Assembly: GCA_023212725.1 (NCBI GenBank)
Contig: JALBYF010000066.1
Location: 34,098-98,097 of the forward strand
Origin: Tranzscheliella williamsii
Taxonomy: Eukaryota; Basidiomycota; Ustilaginomycetes; Ustilaginales; Ustilaginaceae
DNA: 64,000 bases
Direction: 5' to 3'
Under the pieces are notes generated by a model. It was not told the DNA's origin, searched no databases, and saw only the letters and a list, made by a program, of their open reading frames with translations. Shown in pieces: positions 9,990-20,500 of the stretch; position 1 is the stretch's first letter; the number at the start of each line of letters is the position of its first letter. The translations under genes were made by a program, and so were the position numbers.

Positions 9990-10930
9990 GGAAAACGGCC
10001 TAGGGTTTTACTACTAGACGACGCCGCGAGGTGAAGGAGCCGAAGTTGGGCTTCTAGCAAGATAAGCGGTTGCTGATGTGCTTGAACTGAAAACCGTGCC
10101 GTTGTGGATCTAGAGGGTTTGACTATTAAGCTGGGAGACCGCACAAAGATGGCAGGGATGCTGAGGTTGCTGACGTAGCTGCGATGGTGGCGCTCCACCA
10201 AGCAGTTGGCGTGTCCCGGGTAACGGCGGGATAATTCGTCGCCAGGCACCACACCGACGAGCCAAGGCCGTTGGAAATCAGGCCGGACAGGGCATCTTGA
10301 TTAAGCGCTTCGAGGGCACCCTTTAGAACGTGGAGCGCGTCAACCGGAAAATCTTAGATTATTGGCACAATGTTTTGCAGGTCGAAGTCGGCGTAACCAC
10401 CAGATTTCGCAAAGAGCGTCAGAATATCAATTTGATGGTTGACGAGACACTGGCGCCATATACTGTAAATGTAACTCTAAGGTATTGCTCTTGCTTATTT
10501 TGAGCTCAGCAGTCGTGTCGAAAGGAGTCACGCTCCCATCGAGCACACAGAGGGAACCCAACGCGAGCGATGCAACTGTCCTCCCACCGAACTTAATGTT
10601 GAATGGCTCGGGAAGTTCCAGTATAGCATCAAACGGCCCAATGTCGGTGACCGGTAGCGGCTACATGGACTCGTAGGCAGGACGAGATCACTCGCGAAGC
10701 GTCTTAATTTTTGTCTAAGTGCGATGTAGGCGATGGCGTCTTCGATTGGCTTGCGATCTCTATCGACCATTGTCAGCGTCGACTTTTCCCAACAGGATGG
10801 TCATTAAGCGGCCTCGAAGCCCAAGGCCAATGAAGGGAGAATGGATGACATGGTCGACGATCGATTTGCCAGGATCATTGCGGAAAAAAAAAGCCCTGAC
10901 GGAACGCGCTGATACTTTTTCTGCAGCGTT
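9990..10930 (-). pseudogene. decayed gene of unknown family
   Basis: Reading leftward, coding-like stretches follow one another with at least one stop and several frame changes. There is a segment near 10830-10780 (VDHVIHSPFIGLGLRGRL), then one near 10640-10430 (containing FNIKFGGRTVASLALGSLCV). A long third one runs near 10450-10120, with a single in-frame TAA near 10348 and the motif DFPVDALHVLKGALEALNQD. Codon use in these frames is gene-like, unlike the other frames. I do not recognise the family, and it shows no transposase signature. It lies between two transcribed genes, is not rescued by obvious introns, and is best read as a dead gene. Confidence 0.45.
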
Positions 10931-11200
10931 GTAGCTCCAGCGCTGGCCCGTGTCAGCCCCAACGTGTCTTGGAGGAGACGAGCATAACCCCTGACGTCTC
11001 AGCGCTCATATATGGAACCCAGAGACGCCCACTCTCACACACTGTGGTTAGTACAAAAAAAATACTATGGCAGTGGGCGGGGCACAGCACGACGTGCACG
11101 GAGTCGTGGTTTGTATGACACAAGCTGCTGAATTAAGAGAATGCGCGGAGGTGAAGGTGCAGATGGCTTTTGTGAGCGCTACATAGAGGCGCTAGGGTAT

Positions 11201-12658
11201 CTAGATCTTGCCAAACAGTTTTTTGTCGATAGCATACCACCTCGAGATGAAAGCCGAGCATGAGCCAGCTACCACCACGATGCCTGAATACGCCGCCATC
11301 GGCCACCAGTGGTAATTAGGGGCGTTTCCAAGGATGGCACCTGCAATAGGCGTGCCGAAAAGCCCGCCAAACGACATGAGGAAAAACATCATGCCGTTTC
11401 TCGTGCCGACAGTGGCTGTTGAGCCAAGCTGGGAAGAGCAGGCAGGGATGAGAGAGACATAGCAGCCTGAGGTGAATCCGAAGAGAATGGCAAACACAAC
11501 AAGGCCACCGAAATGACTGCAAAGAGGGAAGATGAAGATCAGGATGCCAGAGACGGCCAGATGCGGCAAGACGGTGTTGATGCGCCCGAATCGATCTGCA
11601 ATCATCCCGGGAAGGATACGACCAAAGCTGGATGCAGCATTCATGATCGATAGGTAGTAGCCGTCTGCGGGGATGTCGTGGGAAGAAGACCAGACATCCA
11701 TATAGGAAAAGGGAGTGTAGAGTCCAAACATGACGAGCGATGCACCTATCACGAAGGAAGTGTAGGCTGGGTTGTTGAAGGCACTGAATTCGGTCCATTT
11801 AACCTGCTTCCATCCGCCTTTCTCTTTATTGTTGACATCGATAGAAGGCGGGAGGCGCGTGCTGAGAGAGAGCCAGGCTGTGATAACGCAGAAAAGGGCG
11901 AAAAAGCCGACGACCCTCATGGTCCAGCCATAACCGATGCGAGGTATGAGTCTTCGGATGAGAATAGGAAAGATGATACCGCCGGTGGAAGAGCCTGAGG
12001 CGACAATGCCAAGCGCGAGGCCTCGCCTGCGGTTGAAGTAGTGCGTTGGGCAGTTGATAGCGAGATTAAAGACGATCCCGAATCCAAGACCAAGGCCAAC
12101 ACCCTGAGCGAGAAAAAGTTGGTAATACTGTGTGCAAAGGCTCACCATCATCTGGCTGAAGACCAAAAGCGCGCAGCCAAGGGTGAAGAGTGGGCGGAAG
12201 AAGCCCAGATCGAAAAGTCGGCCGGCGACTATGGCGGGAGCAAACATGAGGAAGTATTGAAAGGCGCCGATCCAGGCGATCTGACTGGAGCTCTTGTCGG
12301 AAAGAATGGAGGACTGATAATACTCCTGGTAGATCCCATAGCTGTTGAGCAGCCCGAAGGAAATGAAGGTACACCACCACCCTCCAAAAACACAAAGCCA
12401 AGCCTTACGGCCTCCTTCGGGAAAGTAGATGCTGGCATCTCCTGCTTGTGCCTTGACGACGTTTTCGCCAAGATCGTGCTCGGTCTTGGCGGACATGCCT
12501 GCCTGGGAAGTGGTGGCCTCGACATCCGTCTCGTCGTCTGTCGGCAGCATCTCATCGTGAGTGTGGCTTTGACGGCCAGCAGAACGGTCGGCGCGTAGCG
12601 TTGGCTGTTGACTATCTGGCGCTGAGGACGGCCCAGTCTGCTCGGAGACTTTATCCAT
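11201..12658 (-). CDS. MFS transporter, monocarboxylate-permease-like
   Basis: The protein has 485 residues from the ATG at 12658 (the frame is open further upstream but only with a TTG). A polar N-terminal tail of about 95 residues is followed by about twelve hydrophobic segments. The first one, preceded by GGRKAWLCVFGGWWCTFISF, is the usual entry of fungal MCT-like (SLC16-type) permeases. The loop NRRRGLALGIVASGSSTGGI between TM4 and TM5 is also typical of that family. It sits in the plasma membrane or an organelle membrane and probably moves a monocarboxylate or related small acid with protons; the substrate cannot be told from sequence. No intron is needed. It points away from HSH49 and shares about 0.9 kb of upstream DNA with it. 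The 270 bases downstream (10931-11200) hold no gene. Confidence 0.85.
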   Translation of the reverse strand: MDKVSEQTGPSSAPDSQQPTLRADRSAGRQSHTHDEMLPTDDETDVEATTSQAGMSAKTEHDLGENVVKAQAGDASIYFPEGGRKAWLCVFGGWWCTFISFGLLNSYGIYQEYYQSSILSDKSSSQIAWIGAFQYFLMFAPAIVAGRLFDLGFFRPLFTLGCALLVFSQMMVSLCTQYYQLFLAQGVGLGLGFGIVFNLAINCPTHYFNRRRGLALGIVASGSSTGGIIFPILIRRLIPRIGYGWTMRVVGFFALFCVITAWLSLSTRLPPSIDVNNKEKGGWKQVKWTEFSAFNNPAYTSFVIGASLVMFGLYTPFSYMDVWSSSHDIPADGYYLSIMNAASSFGRILPGMIADRFGRINTVLPHLAVSGILIFIFPLCSHFGGLVVFAILFGFTSGCYVSLIPACSSQLGSTATVGTRNGMMFFLMSFGGLFGTPIAGAILGNAPNYHWWPMAAYSGIVVVAGSCSAFISRWYAIDKKLFGKI

Positions 12659-13555
12659 GGCCGAAGTGCTGGTTGGAGCAAGCCGATGCGCAAGCAGCTG
12701 GTGCGGTCGTGCGGCGAAGTGTGGTAGAGAAACAAGGTAGGGACCTGACAAGTGGAAAGAGGAGTCATAAGTGTCTGCTGTAGAACTGACGTCTACCGTT
12801 GCGGGAAAAGGTATGTAAACTTCGGCCCTGTCGGATTAGTATTTCGACTAGGGTTTAGCCGCCATTGGTGTGCGTTAGTGTGATATACACTCACCGTCTG
12901 TGATTCTTCGGCTATCATATGCGCAGCCGGCAAAAAAGTACGGCGGGTAATAGAAGGGGCTTTTCAACCCCGCTCTACTTTGCCGTAAATGATTCTTCCC
13001 CTCGGTCATCCCCGCCCTATACCCCGTTGGACCCCGCTTCACAACCACCGACGAACGTGAGCCACACGGAACACTTGCAAGTCGCATCCTCGTCTCAGCT
13101 GAACTCGCCGCTTGTTTTCAGAATCAACGCCTGTCTCGTAATTGTTGTCATGAGATATGCAATAGCAAGCTTCAGGTGCTAAATGCCTTAAACGACGCGA
13201 GAAGCCATGCCCGCATCTGAAAAATCAACATCACAAGCAAGAAGCAGCGTGATTTTAAGAGCCGCCATGCTCCCGCGTTTTTGTCGGAGAGAAAAGCGAC
13301 CCTTTCATCGGCGAGAAAAGCGGGGCTGACGGAATCTCATCGTCTAAGTCCAAAACCATCGGTCCTCTTTTTCGCCGATCCCGATCTAGCCGCGGTGGAA
13401 TTTTCGCTCGCCAACCGACTTCCGGAGACGTGGATGGGTGAGTGTCAGTATAATGACAATGTGAATGCTATCTTTTCTCGCGTCGAGCCTCTCTCCCAAC
13501 ACTGCACTGCACAAGAATCAGCCCATCGCTTCGCCCAGTGCCATTCTGCGGCAAT
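12659..13555. promoter_or_regulatory. divergent promoter region, MFS gene and HSH49
   Basis: These 0.9 kb separate two divergently read genes. Short ORFs on both strands are not gene-like. The part next to HSH49 has two GAGAAAAGCG copies (near 13288 and 13312) and CGTCTAAGTCC near 13342. No canonical TATA box was seen. Confidence 0.45.
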
Positions 13556-14449
13556 ATGTCGCGACCGCCCGAGCTGGATCGCAACCAGGATGCTACATGC
13601 TATGTGGGCAATATCGATGATAGGGCCACGGATGCACTCGTCTGGGAGCTCATGATCCAGGCAGGCCCGCTTGTGAATCTTCACCTGCCCAAAGACAGGA
13701 TCACACAATCGCATCAAGGCTACGGATTCGCAGAGTTTCAAACCGAGCAGGACGCCGACTATGCCTGCAAAGTGATGAACGGCCTGAAGCTGTACGGCAA
13801 GCCCATCAGAGTTAACAAAGCGTCTAATGACCGTAAACAGATCGACATTGGAGCCAATCTGTTCGTGGGAAGCCTCGACCCGGCCGTAGACGAGCGAGTG
13901 CTTTACGAAACCTTCTCTGCCTTTGGCAACATCGTCGGCTTGCCGAAGCTCGCCAGGGATCCTACCACGGGCGAGCCAAAGGGCTTTGCATTTGTTTCTT
14001 TCGACAGTTTCGAGGCAGCCGATGCTGCCTTGGAAGCGCTTAACGGACAATTCCTGCTCAACAAGACCATCACCGTTGCCTATGCCATCAAGAAAGACTC
14101 GAAAACAGGCGAGAGGCATGGCACTGCTGCTGAACGACTTCTGGCTGCACAGGCCAGGAAGAACAATGCATTGCCGCCGATCATCCCGCATCAGCCCATG
14201 CCACAAGCTGCTCCTCCAGGCGCACCGCCGGGGCCGCCCCTTCAACCAGCTTGGGGCTTTGGCCCACCTCTAGCCGCTCCAGGTGGACAGATCCCCCACC
14301 AGCATCAGCCCCAGTATTTCAGCGGTCCTCCCCCTCCAGTGCAGGCGCAGGCTCATGCCGGCCTACCGTCGTACCCTCAATATCCACCAAATCCGGCGTC
14401 TGTACCCATGCAAAACAGCCCTTACGCGCCCTATCCGCATCCTCAGTGA
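13556..14449 (+). CDS. HSH49: splicing factor 3B subunit 4 (SF3B4/Hsh49/Sap49)
   Basis: This intron-free gene of 297 residues starts at ATG 13556. RRM1 starts with RNP2 CYVGNI at residues 15-20 and has RNP1 GYGFAEF. RRM2 follows with LFVGSL and RNP1 KGFAFVSF. The C-terminal third is rich in Pro, Gln and Gly, as in SF3B4 orthologues. The protein is a core component of the SF3b complex of the U2 snRNP, binds SF3B2, and helps tether U2 near the branch point in the nucleus. The opening [20 protein letters not shown] matches the family start, which supports the chosen ATG over an upstream GTG. It is convergent with EMC6, with 274 bases between the stop codons. Confidence 0.95.
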   Translation: MSRPPELDRNQDATCYVGNIDDRATDALVWELMIQAGPLVNLHLPKDRITQSHQGYGFAEFQTEQDADYACKVMNGLKLYGKPIRVNKASNDRKQIDIGANLFVGSLDPAVDERVLYETFSAFGNIVGLPKLARDPTTGEPKGFAFVSFDSFEAADAALEALNGQFLLNKTITVAYAIKKDSKTGERHGTAAERLLAAQARKNNALPPIIPHQPMPQAAPPGAPPGPPLQPAWGFGPPLAAPGGQIPHQHQPQYFSGPPPPVQAQAHAGLPSYPQYPPNPASVPMQNSPYAPYPHPQ

Positions 14450-14723
14450 ATATCGATCGCCTTCGATAGTTGCACTTCTCTGTTCCTTTTCGCTCATACA
14501 CCTTGTAGTCTTAACCAATCTGTACTTGTATCGCGATCATCATCAACTTTTGATCCGGCTGGCCACCGACTGTCTCTGCGAGTGGGGTCCGTATTAATAA
14601 CAGCACAGACGGATTGGGAGTGGCGCAAAGTCTTTCGTGCGGTACATGAACCGTGTCTGGCAGGAATAACTCGTTCTTCAATCGTACACTGTGGAAAAAC
14701 ACGCAGAGGGGCGCCGATCAGTA

Positions 14724-15314
14724 TCATGCCGCGGCCATGCGGTGCCTGGAGGCCAGGACAGCAGCTTCTACGGACTCACCATGAACAATGCCAAGCCAAA
14801 ACGTCCACCAAAGGATGAAACTGAAAGCGTTCTCTGTTAACCCATTCAACAGGAAGAGGCCGACATCGCGGGGAGAAAAGACGCCCGACCTTGGATCTAT
14901 CGTTACCGCTTTCGACTTGGCAGGAGGCGTGCCCTGAGTGGCAGTCGAGGAGGGTGGCGAAGGCGAGACGAAGAACCGGCTTGGCCTTCCCTGTGCGTTG
15001 ATCCCGAGCACCACCAGGTTGGTGAGAACGATAGAGGCAAGGTAGAAACCAAAGCCGATGAAGTTGGTCAGGCCTAAAACGCCCGCGACAGAGCCTGCCA
15101 CCGAGAGCGCTGTCGAGCGAACGCTGGACAGTTGACGTAGTTCGGAGCAGAGCGGTCAGAGACGGCACAGAGATCACGAGCGCGTAACAGCGTGGATCAG
15201 ATAAACTTGCACTTACTATTCCACCTGCTTGGCGTTGTGCGCCACATTCTCCGGATAGTACGACTGCGCCCGCAGCTGCAGGTCCTGTTCTTGAATAAGC
15301 GCTGTTGCTGCCAT
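14724..15314 (-). CDS. EMC6: ER membrane protein complex subunit 6
   Basis: The gene has two exons, 15314-15217 and 15123-14724, joined by a GTAAGT...CCAG intron, and encodes 165 residues. The N-terminal exon carries the cytosolic helix. The second exon has the diagnostic SVAGSVAGVLGLTNFIGFGF first membrane segment and the NAFSFILWWTFWLGIVHGES C-terminal one. EMC6 is a core membrane subunit of the EMC insertase, which inserts tail-anchored and multi-pass proteins in the ER. Most orthologues have about 110 residues. The extra length here is a Ser/Pro/Thr-rich insertion of about 45 residues between the second and third membrane segments. The splice phase (2) restores VEYVRSTALSVAG exactly as in the family. 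Confidence 0.95.
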
Positions 15315-15772
15315 TTTGAACCTCCAGAGTTGTGCACTTCCGTCACGCCCGAGTGGAAAGATGGTGTGCGATGGACAGGAATCGGAAGAATGGGAATCAC
15401 ATGATGAAGTGTGCCATGTAGCAACGACGCACAGACGCAGGAGAGTAGTGTGATCTAACAGATCATGCAATTTCCAGTGTGAGTGATCCGATTCTACAGA
15501 GCCACTACTTTTCAAGCCCAAGCCATGTCACAGTAATGAGTGCCGCACCACGGCTTGCTCGTATAATACTGAGAAATGAAAGCGAGGAAGCGTTTTAATG
15601 TCACCTGCGGTGTGGTATAGGGATGACTCAGGTACATCTACATGTATCGGCAAGTTGGTCCGGACCAGGAGAACGCGGGCAGGACATCAAGCGCCACGAA
15701 TCGTAGGACCAGAGTCGAGCCGACCGCCATGGAAGGAGGGCGCGCATCTGCTTGAATTGAAAAGGTCTACAT
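15315..15772. other. intergenic between EMC6 promoter and SGO1 3' end
   Basis: These 458 bases hold the EMC6 promoter and the SGO1 3' flank, since both genes are read leftward. No additional gene or RNA is seen. Confidence 0.5.
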
Positions 15773-18700
15773 TCAACACTGAGCGTTACTGAGTCTATGG
15801 CTCGTTCGACGCTGTTTTTGAGAACCGGCAGATCGCTCCGTATCTTCTGTGTTAGCAGCAATGTGTAGAGGCGACGAGAACGGTGTGGCATTGCTCTTGG
15901 CCGAAGGCTCACTATCGCGGGAAGGACTTTTCCTCGAATGCTGATCTTGCTTGTTTACTTGAAATGTTGCCTTGCCACAGCGTAAGTCATCAGGTCCGTT
16001 GGTGGTCAAGAAGTCAATACCCAGCCCCATGGCCGGGTTTGTCTTCTCCGGTGATGGCTGGGGAGGGTTTGATGAGACTAGTTTCCCATTTGCAGAAGTC
16101 GAAAGGATGGCAGAAGCCGAGCGAACAGTGATCCTCGGGGTAACTTTGACTGTGGAACGCTCGCTAGTTTTGCCCAAGCTTGGCATCGACTTAGCTGGCT
16201 GCGGCCTTTGTGCACTGCTGCTATTAGTCGCTTGCTTGGCAGATGAGCTGTTCGTGGAGCCAGATGCACTACCTCCGATCCCAGGAATGTTAGACGAGTT
16301 GCCATTGGGAGTGGATCGGCCCTGTTTATGCAGGGATGGTTGTGTTGAACTCTTCAGCGACGGCCGAGTCACGGTCGAAAGCTGTGATCCGGAACTTGCT
16401 GTAGACACTGCGGATAAGGCTGGGCTTGAGCGACCGCTACTGTGGTCGGTTGCCAGACTGCTAGCCGACAATGTTGGGCGGAGGATCGGCGTGCCAAAGA
16501 GTTTCGGAGAGTCTCGCGCAGTAGGAGTCGAAGTAGCAGTCAGACCCTTTGTGCCGTGTTTGGGAGTGCCTTGCGCTTGCTTTGGATGGTTCGTGAGGGC
16601 CGAGCGAAGACTCACTCGCTGGTTGGGACCGGTCACGCTTGACCGGCTCAAACCTCCGTTGGCTGTGCTATCTGTTTTGAGGGATTCTGATGATGACAGT
16701 CCAGCGCTTGCTGCTGTCGCACCCGAAAACGTCTTCGGTCGTTTGGCGTCAGTAGAAGAAAGGCGGTCTGTGGTCAAGACGGCGCCAGCGGTGGCTGGCC
16801 GCTGCCGCGGCTTCATTCCTGCTGCTAGGCCGGCAGAAGATCGCCGGTTCGTCAAATCAGGTGTGCGGGCCGCTATAGCTTTGCTGATCTTGACGGTCTT
16901 CGAGGCCGAATCCGGATGACCTACTCTCGGGCTGGGAGTTGCCTTTGGGTCACTGCCTGGTAGGGTCTCAACAGTAGTAAGGCTGGTAGAAGTTTGAGAG
17001 CTGTCGATACTTGAATCCGTCGTTGTATCGTGCGCAGGCGCAGGGACAGTATCATCTTGAGCGACGTTTTGCTCGACTGAGGACTGACGCGACCTAGTGG
17101 GGAGCGTTGTGGTCTTTCTTCGTAACGATGGCCTGCTGAGCTGCGACGATGTAGATGAGTACATGCTTTCCGCCGATGTAGAGGCAGTCATCTGGGCTGA
17201 AAGGGAATTCGACGTCTGCTGTGCCCTGGGTGTCATGATCTGCGGACCTTCGTCGGCAGTCGATAAGTCGCTCATAGCGCCTTCTAGATCGGCCAGCTCG
17301 CCTAAATCTGCATTGCTAGTAACTCGTGAATCATCATCCGAGGTGTCGGTAACGGCATGAATATTCCAGAAGACTTGTTGTGGCACCGTTCGGTCTGATT
17401 CATGCGGATCTGGATTCTTTTCGCTTTCTCGAACAGTGCGCTGATCCTTCAGGTGCCGCAGTTCGAACAAGTCCCGCGTGGCGCTTCTTTCGTCATGCTT
17501 TACGCTCGGTTTGGCCGGATACAGTCGCTCGGCGGCGCGGGTTGGACTTCCACCGCCCCGAGCATTGAAGGTCCTCTCTGCTGGGGACTGTCTTGAGGCA
17601 GCTGCTTCATGTAGTCTACGAATGTCGCTCAGATTGCCAGTGCTACCGACCATCCCTCTTGAGGATGAAGGTGTGTTGCTTGTGGAGTGATTAGGAGTGG
17701 CGGCTGGGACCAAGTCGCTCGGGTCAGGCTTACGCATTTTCGTATTGAGCTTAGGAAGAGCGTAATTGACGCTTTTGCGCATCCGTCTACCTCTACCTGC
17801 CTGTAGCTCTTCAGCCTCATAGGCCGCAGATGCGGACGATTGACCCGTCTGCTCTAGTTCAAACAGTCGAGCGGGTGTTGGCAAAGGCTCTTCAGGTTCA
17901 TGATTCGGAACTTTGCGCTTGCGTCCTCCGGGAGTAACGGCTTCTGAGGCGGTAAGTTCTTCACTACTAGCGGTCTTCACAAGTACAGCAGTTTCTATCT
18001 CCGACATTTGAGGTTGTGCTGGCGTCGGCTTCGAGATGCCGAGCTCGCTTTGTGGTATAATGGCCGGTGGACGTTCAAGATTGGTCACCTCTTGGAGCAC
18101 CATGGGACTACCAGCCCCCATGGCCTGAGGTTGCATCACAACAGTGTCGCCACGATAGACCATCAAGCCTTCCATCGTTTCTGAGTTGGTTTCCGATGGC
18201 AAGAAGAACGCGTCGTGCATCTGCGAATCTGTAAGCGGCGATGGCTGCGGAAGGAGTGGTGGTGGCGAGGAGGCGGTGCCATCTGGGAGGTTGGATAGTG
18301 AGTCTTGTTCTTGATAGACGGGCTGTGAAATGAGACCGCTATGCCTGCGGCCGGACCTTCTTCCCGATCGTCGTAGGCCGCGATGACTATCGTCGTGCAT
18401 TTGCCCCACTTCGTTCAAGACGTTGCCCATGTTGCTTAGGTCGACTGGCGTGAAATTGCCTTGGCTGTCGGCTATTTTCTCGCGCCAGACTTCGCTCTCA
18501 GACCGAGTTGCCGCAGCAATGGCATCCTCTAAGTCCATTGGGAGATCCGGGCTCCCCAGCGGTGATGGTGCACCTCCGTAATCAAAGGAAGTGCTCGAAG
18601 GCTCTGGACCATCGGCATCAGGTTTTCGAAAAAGGCGGGTATCCTGGAAGAGATTAAGTTGATCTTGCCAGCCATTATCGTGTTGGCGAGTGCGCGTGCC

Positions 18701-19321
18701 GCCATATACTGATGCCGACAACGTGGGAGGCGGAGAGGAAAGCCTTTCAAACGGGTTTTCCTCCAAGAGACTTGTAAGGTGACCCTGTGGAGCTTTGGCG
18801 ACAGATCGGACAATACCAACAGCATTCGGATTCGGCTCGATAGTGATACGGTGAGGCCTTGACTGGGGTAAGGGATGGTCAGGCTCCCGTTTGTAGCCAT
18901 AATCTGGCTCGTTTCGGCTGTCTTGAATCAAGAGGCCCAAGTCAGACGACATCCGGAGGCCTTTGCCGATGGCTTCCCATCCCGACCGGAAACAATCCAA
19001 GGCGTGCCGTAGCTGTCCAAATTGCGTTTTCAGACAGACATACGACATCTCCTGTTGTGCTTTCTCGGATTCGAGGGTTTGGATGCGGGTTTCGAGCTCG
19101 CGGATTCGTAGCTGTGCCAACGCGTTAGTCTTGATGATCTCACGGTTCTGGGTTATATGTTTCCTCTTGAACTGCTCGAAGTTGTCTAGGATGGATTCCA
19201 TGTTGGGTAGCACCAGCGTTGCCGCCCTGTTGGCTTCAAGCGGATCATATGGAATTCTTTGAGCCGCAGAATCGTGTAGGCTAGTGCTAAGACGGAATTC
19301 TCGCCTAGTAGCTGGCGGCAT
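15773..19321 (-). CDS. SGO1: shugoshin
   Basis: A single exon encodes 1182 residues, with ATG at 19321. Residues about 43-95 form the shugoshin N-terminal coiled coil (ESILDNFEQFKRKHITQNRE, then a RIRELETRIQTLE heptad pattern), which binds PP2A-B'. Residues 509-531 are the C-terminal SGO motif (GRGRRMRKSVNYALPKLNTK), which docks on Bub1-phosphorylated H2A at centromeres. Most of the rest is Ser/Thr/Pro-rich and predicted to be disordered. The protein protects centromeric cohesin and supports tension sensing in mitosis and meiosis. It is much longer than many fungal shugoshins, with over 600 residues after the SGO motif. It is read divergently from RAP1. A 315-codon open frame on the opposite strand is a shadow. 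Confidence 0.95.
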   Translation of the reverse strand: MPPATRREFRLSTSLHDSAAQRIPYDPLEANRAATLVLPNMESILDNFEQFKRKHITQNREIIKTNALAQLRIRELETRIQTLESEKAQQEMSYVCLKTQFGQLRHALDCFRSGWEAIGKGLRMSSDLGLLIQDSRNEPDYGYKREPDHPLPQSRPHRITIEPNPNAVGIVRSVAKAPQGHLTSLLEENPFERLSSPPPTLSASVYGGTRTRQHDNGWQDQLNLFQDTRLFRKPDADGPEPSSTSFDYGGAPSPLGSPDLPMDLEDAIAAATRSESEVWREKIADSQGNFTPVDLSNMGNVLNEVGQMHDDSHRGLRRSGRRSGRRHSGLISQPVYQEQDSLSNLPDGTASSPPPLLPQPSPLTDSQMHDAFFLPSETNSETMEGLMVYRGDTVVMQPQAMGAGSPMVLQEVTNLERPPAIIPQSELGISKPTPAQPQMSEIETAVLVKTASSEELTASEAVTPGGRKRKVPNHEPEEPLPTPARLFELEQTGQSSASAAYEAEELQAGRGRRMRKSVNYALPKLNTKMRKPDPSDLVPAATPNHSTSNTPSSSRGMVGSTGNLSDIRRLHEAAASRQSPAERTFNARGGGSPTRAAERLYPAKPSVKHDERSATRDLFELRHLKDQRTVRESEKNPDPHESDRTVPQQVFWNIHAVTDTSDDDSRVTSNADLGELADLEGAMSDLSTADEGPQIMTPRAQQTSNSLSAQMTASTSAESMYSSTSSQLSRPSLRRKTTTLPTRSRQSSVEQNVAQDDTVPAPAHDTTTDSSIDSSQTSTSLTTVETLPGSDPKATPSPRVGHPDSASKTVKISKAIAARTPDLTNRRSSAGLAAGMKPRQRPATAGAVLTTDRLSSTDAKRPKTFSGATAASAGLSSSESLKTDSTANGGLSRSSVTGPNQRVSLRSALTNHPKQAQGTPKHGTKGLTATSTPTARDSPKLFGTPILRPTLSASSLATDHSSGRSSPALSAVSTASSGSQLSTVTRPSLKSSTQPSLHKQGRSTPNGNSSNIPGIGGSASGSTNSSSAKQATNSSSAQRPQPAKSMPSLGKTSERSTVKVTPRITVRSASAILSTSANGKLVSSNPPQPSPEKTNPAMGLGIDFLTTNGPDDLRCGKATFQVNKQDQHSRKSPSRDSEPSAKSNATPFSSPLHIAANTEDTERSAGSQKQRRTSHRLSNAQC

Positions 19322-20500
19322 ACTGGCTTGAGCGGATAGCGTGTTGAAGCTTCCTTGATATATTGCCCCACAGCTAGAGAAGGAGGTCTTCGGGAAAGGT
19401 TACCGACACCAAATGGCGACAGAAGTGATCTAGACCGATTGCCCCTTCAGAGCATCGATCTGGAAAGTGGACGGTCGTCTGCGAACTCAAAACAGCCTGA
19501 AAAGCATTCCGCTCCCTTGCGGCCTTTTGTCCCCCTGAATATATGTGTATCTGCCGTGAAGCTGGAGGTGGCAGCTCGAACTGAAGTCTATGTGACGTTG
19601 TAGCTGGACCCGCTGAAATCGGCCGTGTCAGGTAATTGATTCTCAATGCTCTGGTGACGCTGCGACCCTCACTATGTCGTGTTGTGTATAGCCTCGGCGC
19701 CTTACGTCGATGTGGCTTCTTCACAGCTCTGAATGGCTACGTGCCGTATGCGTTGCGAGGCGCGGAGCGTGACCGATCGCAGGAGAAGTGACGAAGGTCT
19801 GCGCAGAGTGGAGTGACAAAAGCGTCGCCTTTGTTGCAGACGTGATGATAAGCACCCCTGGCTATAGTGAGCCAGGCTAAGCGTGCAGGGTCTGAGCCGT
19901 AGCGAGAGGGAGAGCGGATGTATGCTGCGGGTGAAGATGGGAAGCAGCAACGATGACTACACGACGGTAGCACCAAGCCAGACTCACACTCACCGCACTG
20001 CCGCAATTTCACCTGTAAGATCACAATGAAGCGTGACCGAAGCCGCAACACTTTACAAACTCACAGTTGATCTGTGGGAAAAAGTGTCACTTTTAGCCAG
20101 TCAACCTGCTCGTTGATCTTGCGTAGTGCGCGTACAATCGTGGTTGCGTCACGTGCATATCACGTTCCGTGCCGGATATCTCGCCCGCGGGATCTGTGAT
20201 TTCAAACCTGAAGTCCTAGTCTGCTCTGCCTGCCACTTCTGTAAAGCGGGCAGTCATAAACGCGAGGTACGGACCGACGCGTTTGCCGCAACGCCTGTTG
20301 TAGGTAACCATCCTAACCTATCGGAGATTCCTGAGTGGGATTCGATTCACAGTATTAGCTTACCGAACCGATCATCCTTTGTCGATGGTACTCATCCTTA
20401 CTTTCGGCTCGTCGCACGCCAACGACTGCGTCGGCTTCTCCGCATCTTACATGGCGGGTGCGCCGATTTCTCTCTGAGTGATTTCGACGGCACCGGCGCC
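19322..20500. promoter_or_regulatory. bidirectional promoter, SGO1/RAP1
   Basis: This 1.18-kb region lies between two chromosome-biology genes read away from each other. It contains CACGTG at 20150-20155 and an ACGCGT box at 20277-20282. The frame of RAP1 stays open back to 20126 but has no ATG before 20501, so part of this DNA could still be 5' leader. Short ORFs at 19374-20051 have no recognisable content. Confidence 0.5.
20277..20282. promoter_or_regulatory. MCB-type ACGCGT box
   Basis: This is a perfect 6-bp MluI cell-cycle box 219 bases upstream of the RAP1 ATG and 956 bases from the SGO1 ATG. MBF-type factors bind this motif in many fungi. A single 6-mer is expected by chance several times per window, so function is only suggested by the cell-cycle nature of the neighbours. 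Confidence 0.3.

Noticed and set aside
10485..10676. Possible transposase remnant (CVLDGSVTPFD resembles a DDE-type line)
   Set aside because: No second or third acidic motif and no terminal repeats were found, so it is kept only as a decayed gene of unknown family.
13445..14245. 266-codon open frame antisense to HSH49
   Set aside because: It overlaps a certain gene and has no recognised content; it is a frame shadow.
15972..16919. 315-codon open frame antisense to SGO1
   Set aside because: It lies opposite a clear shugoshin reading frame and is a compositional shadow.
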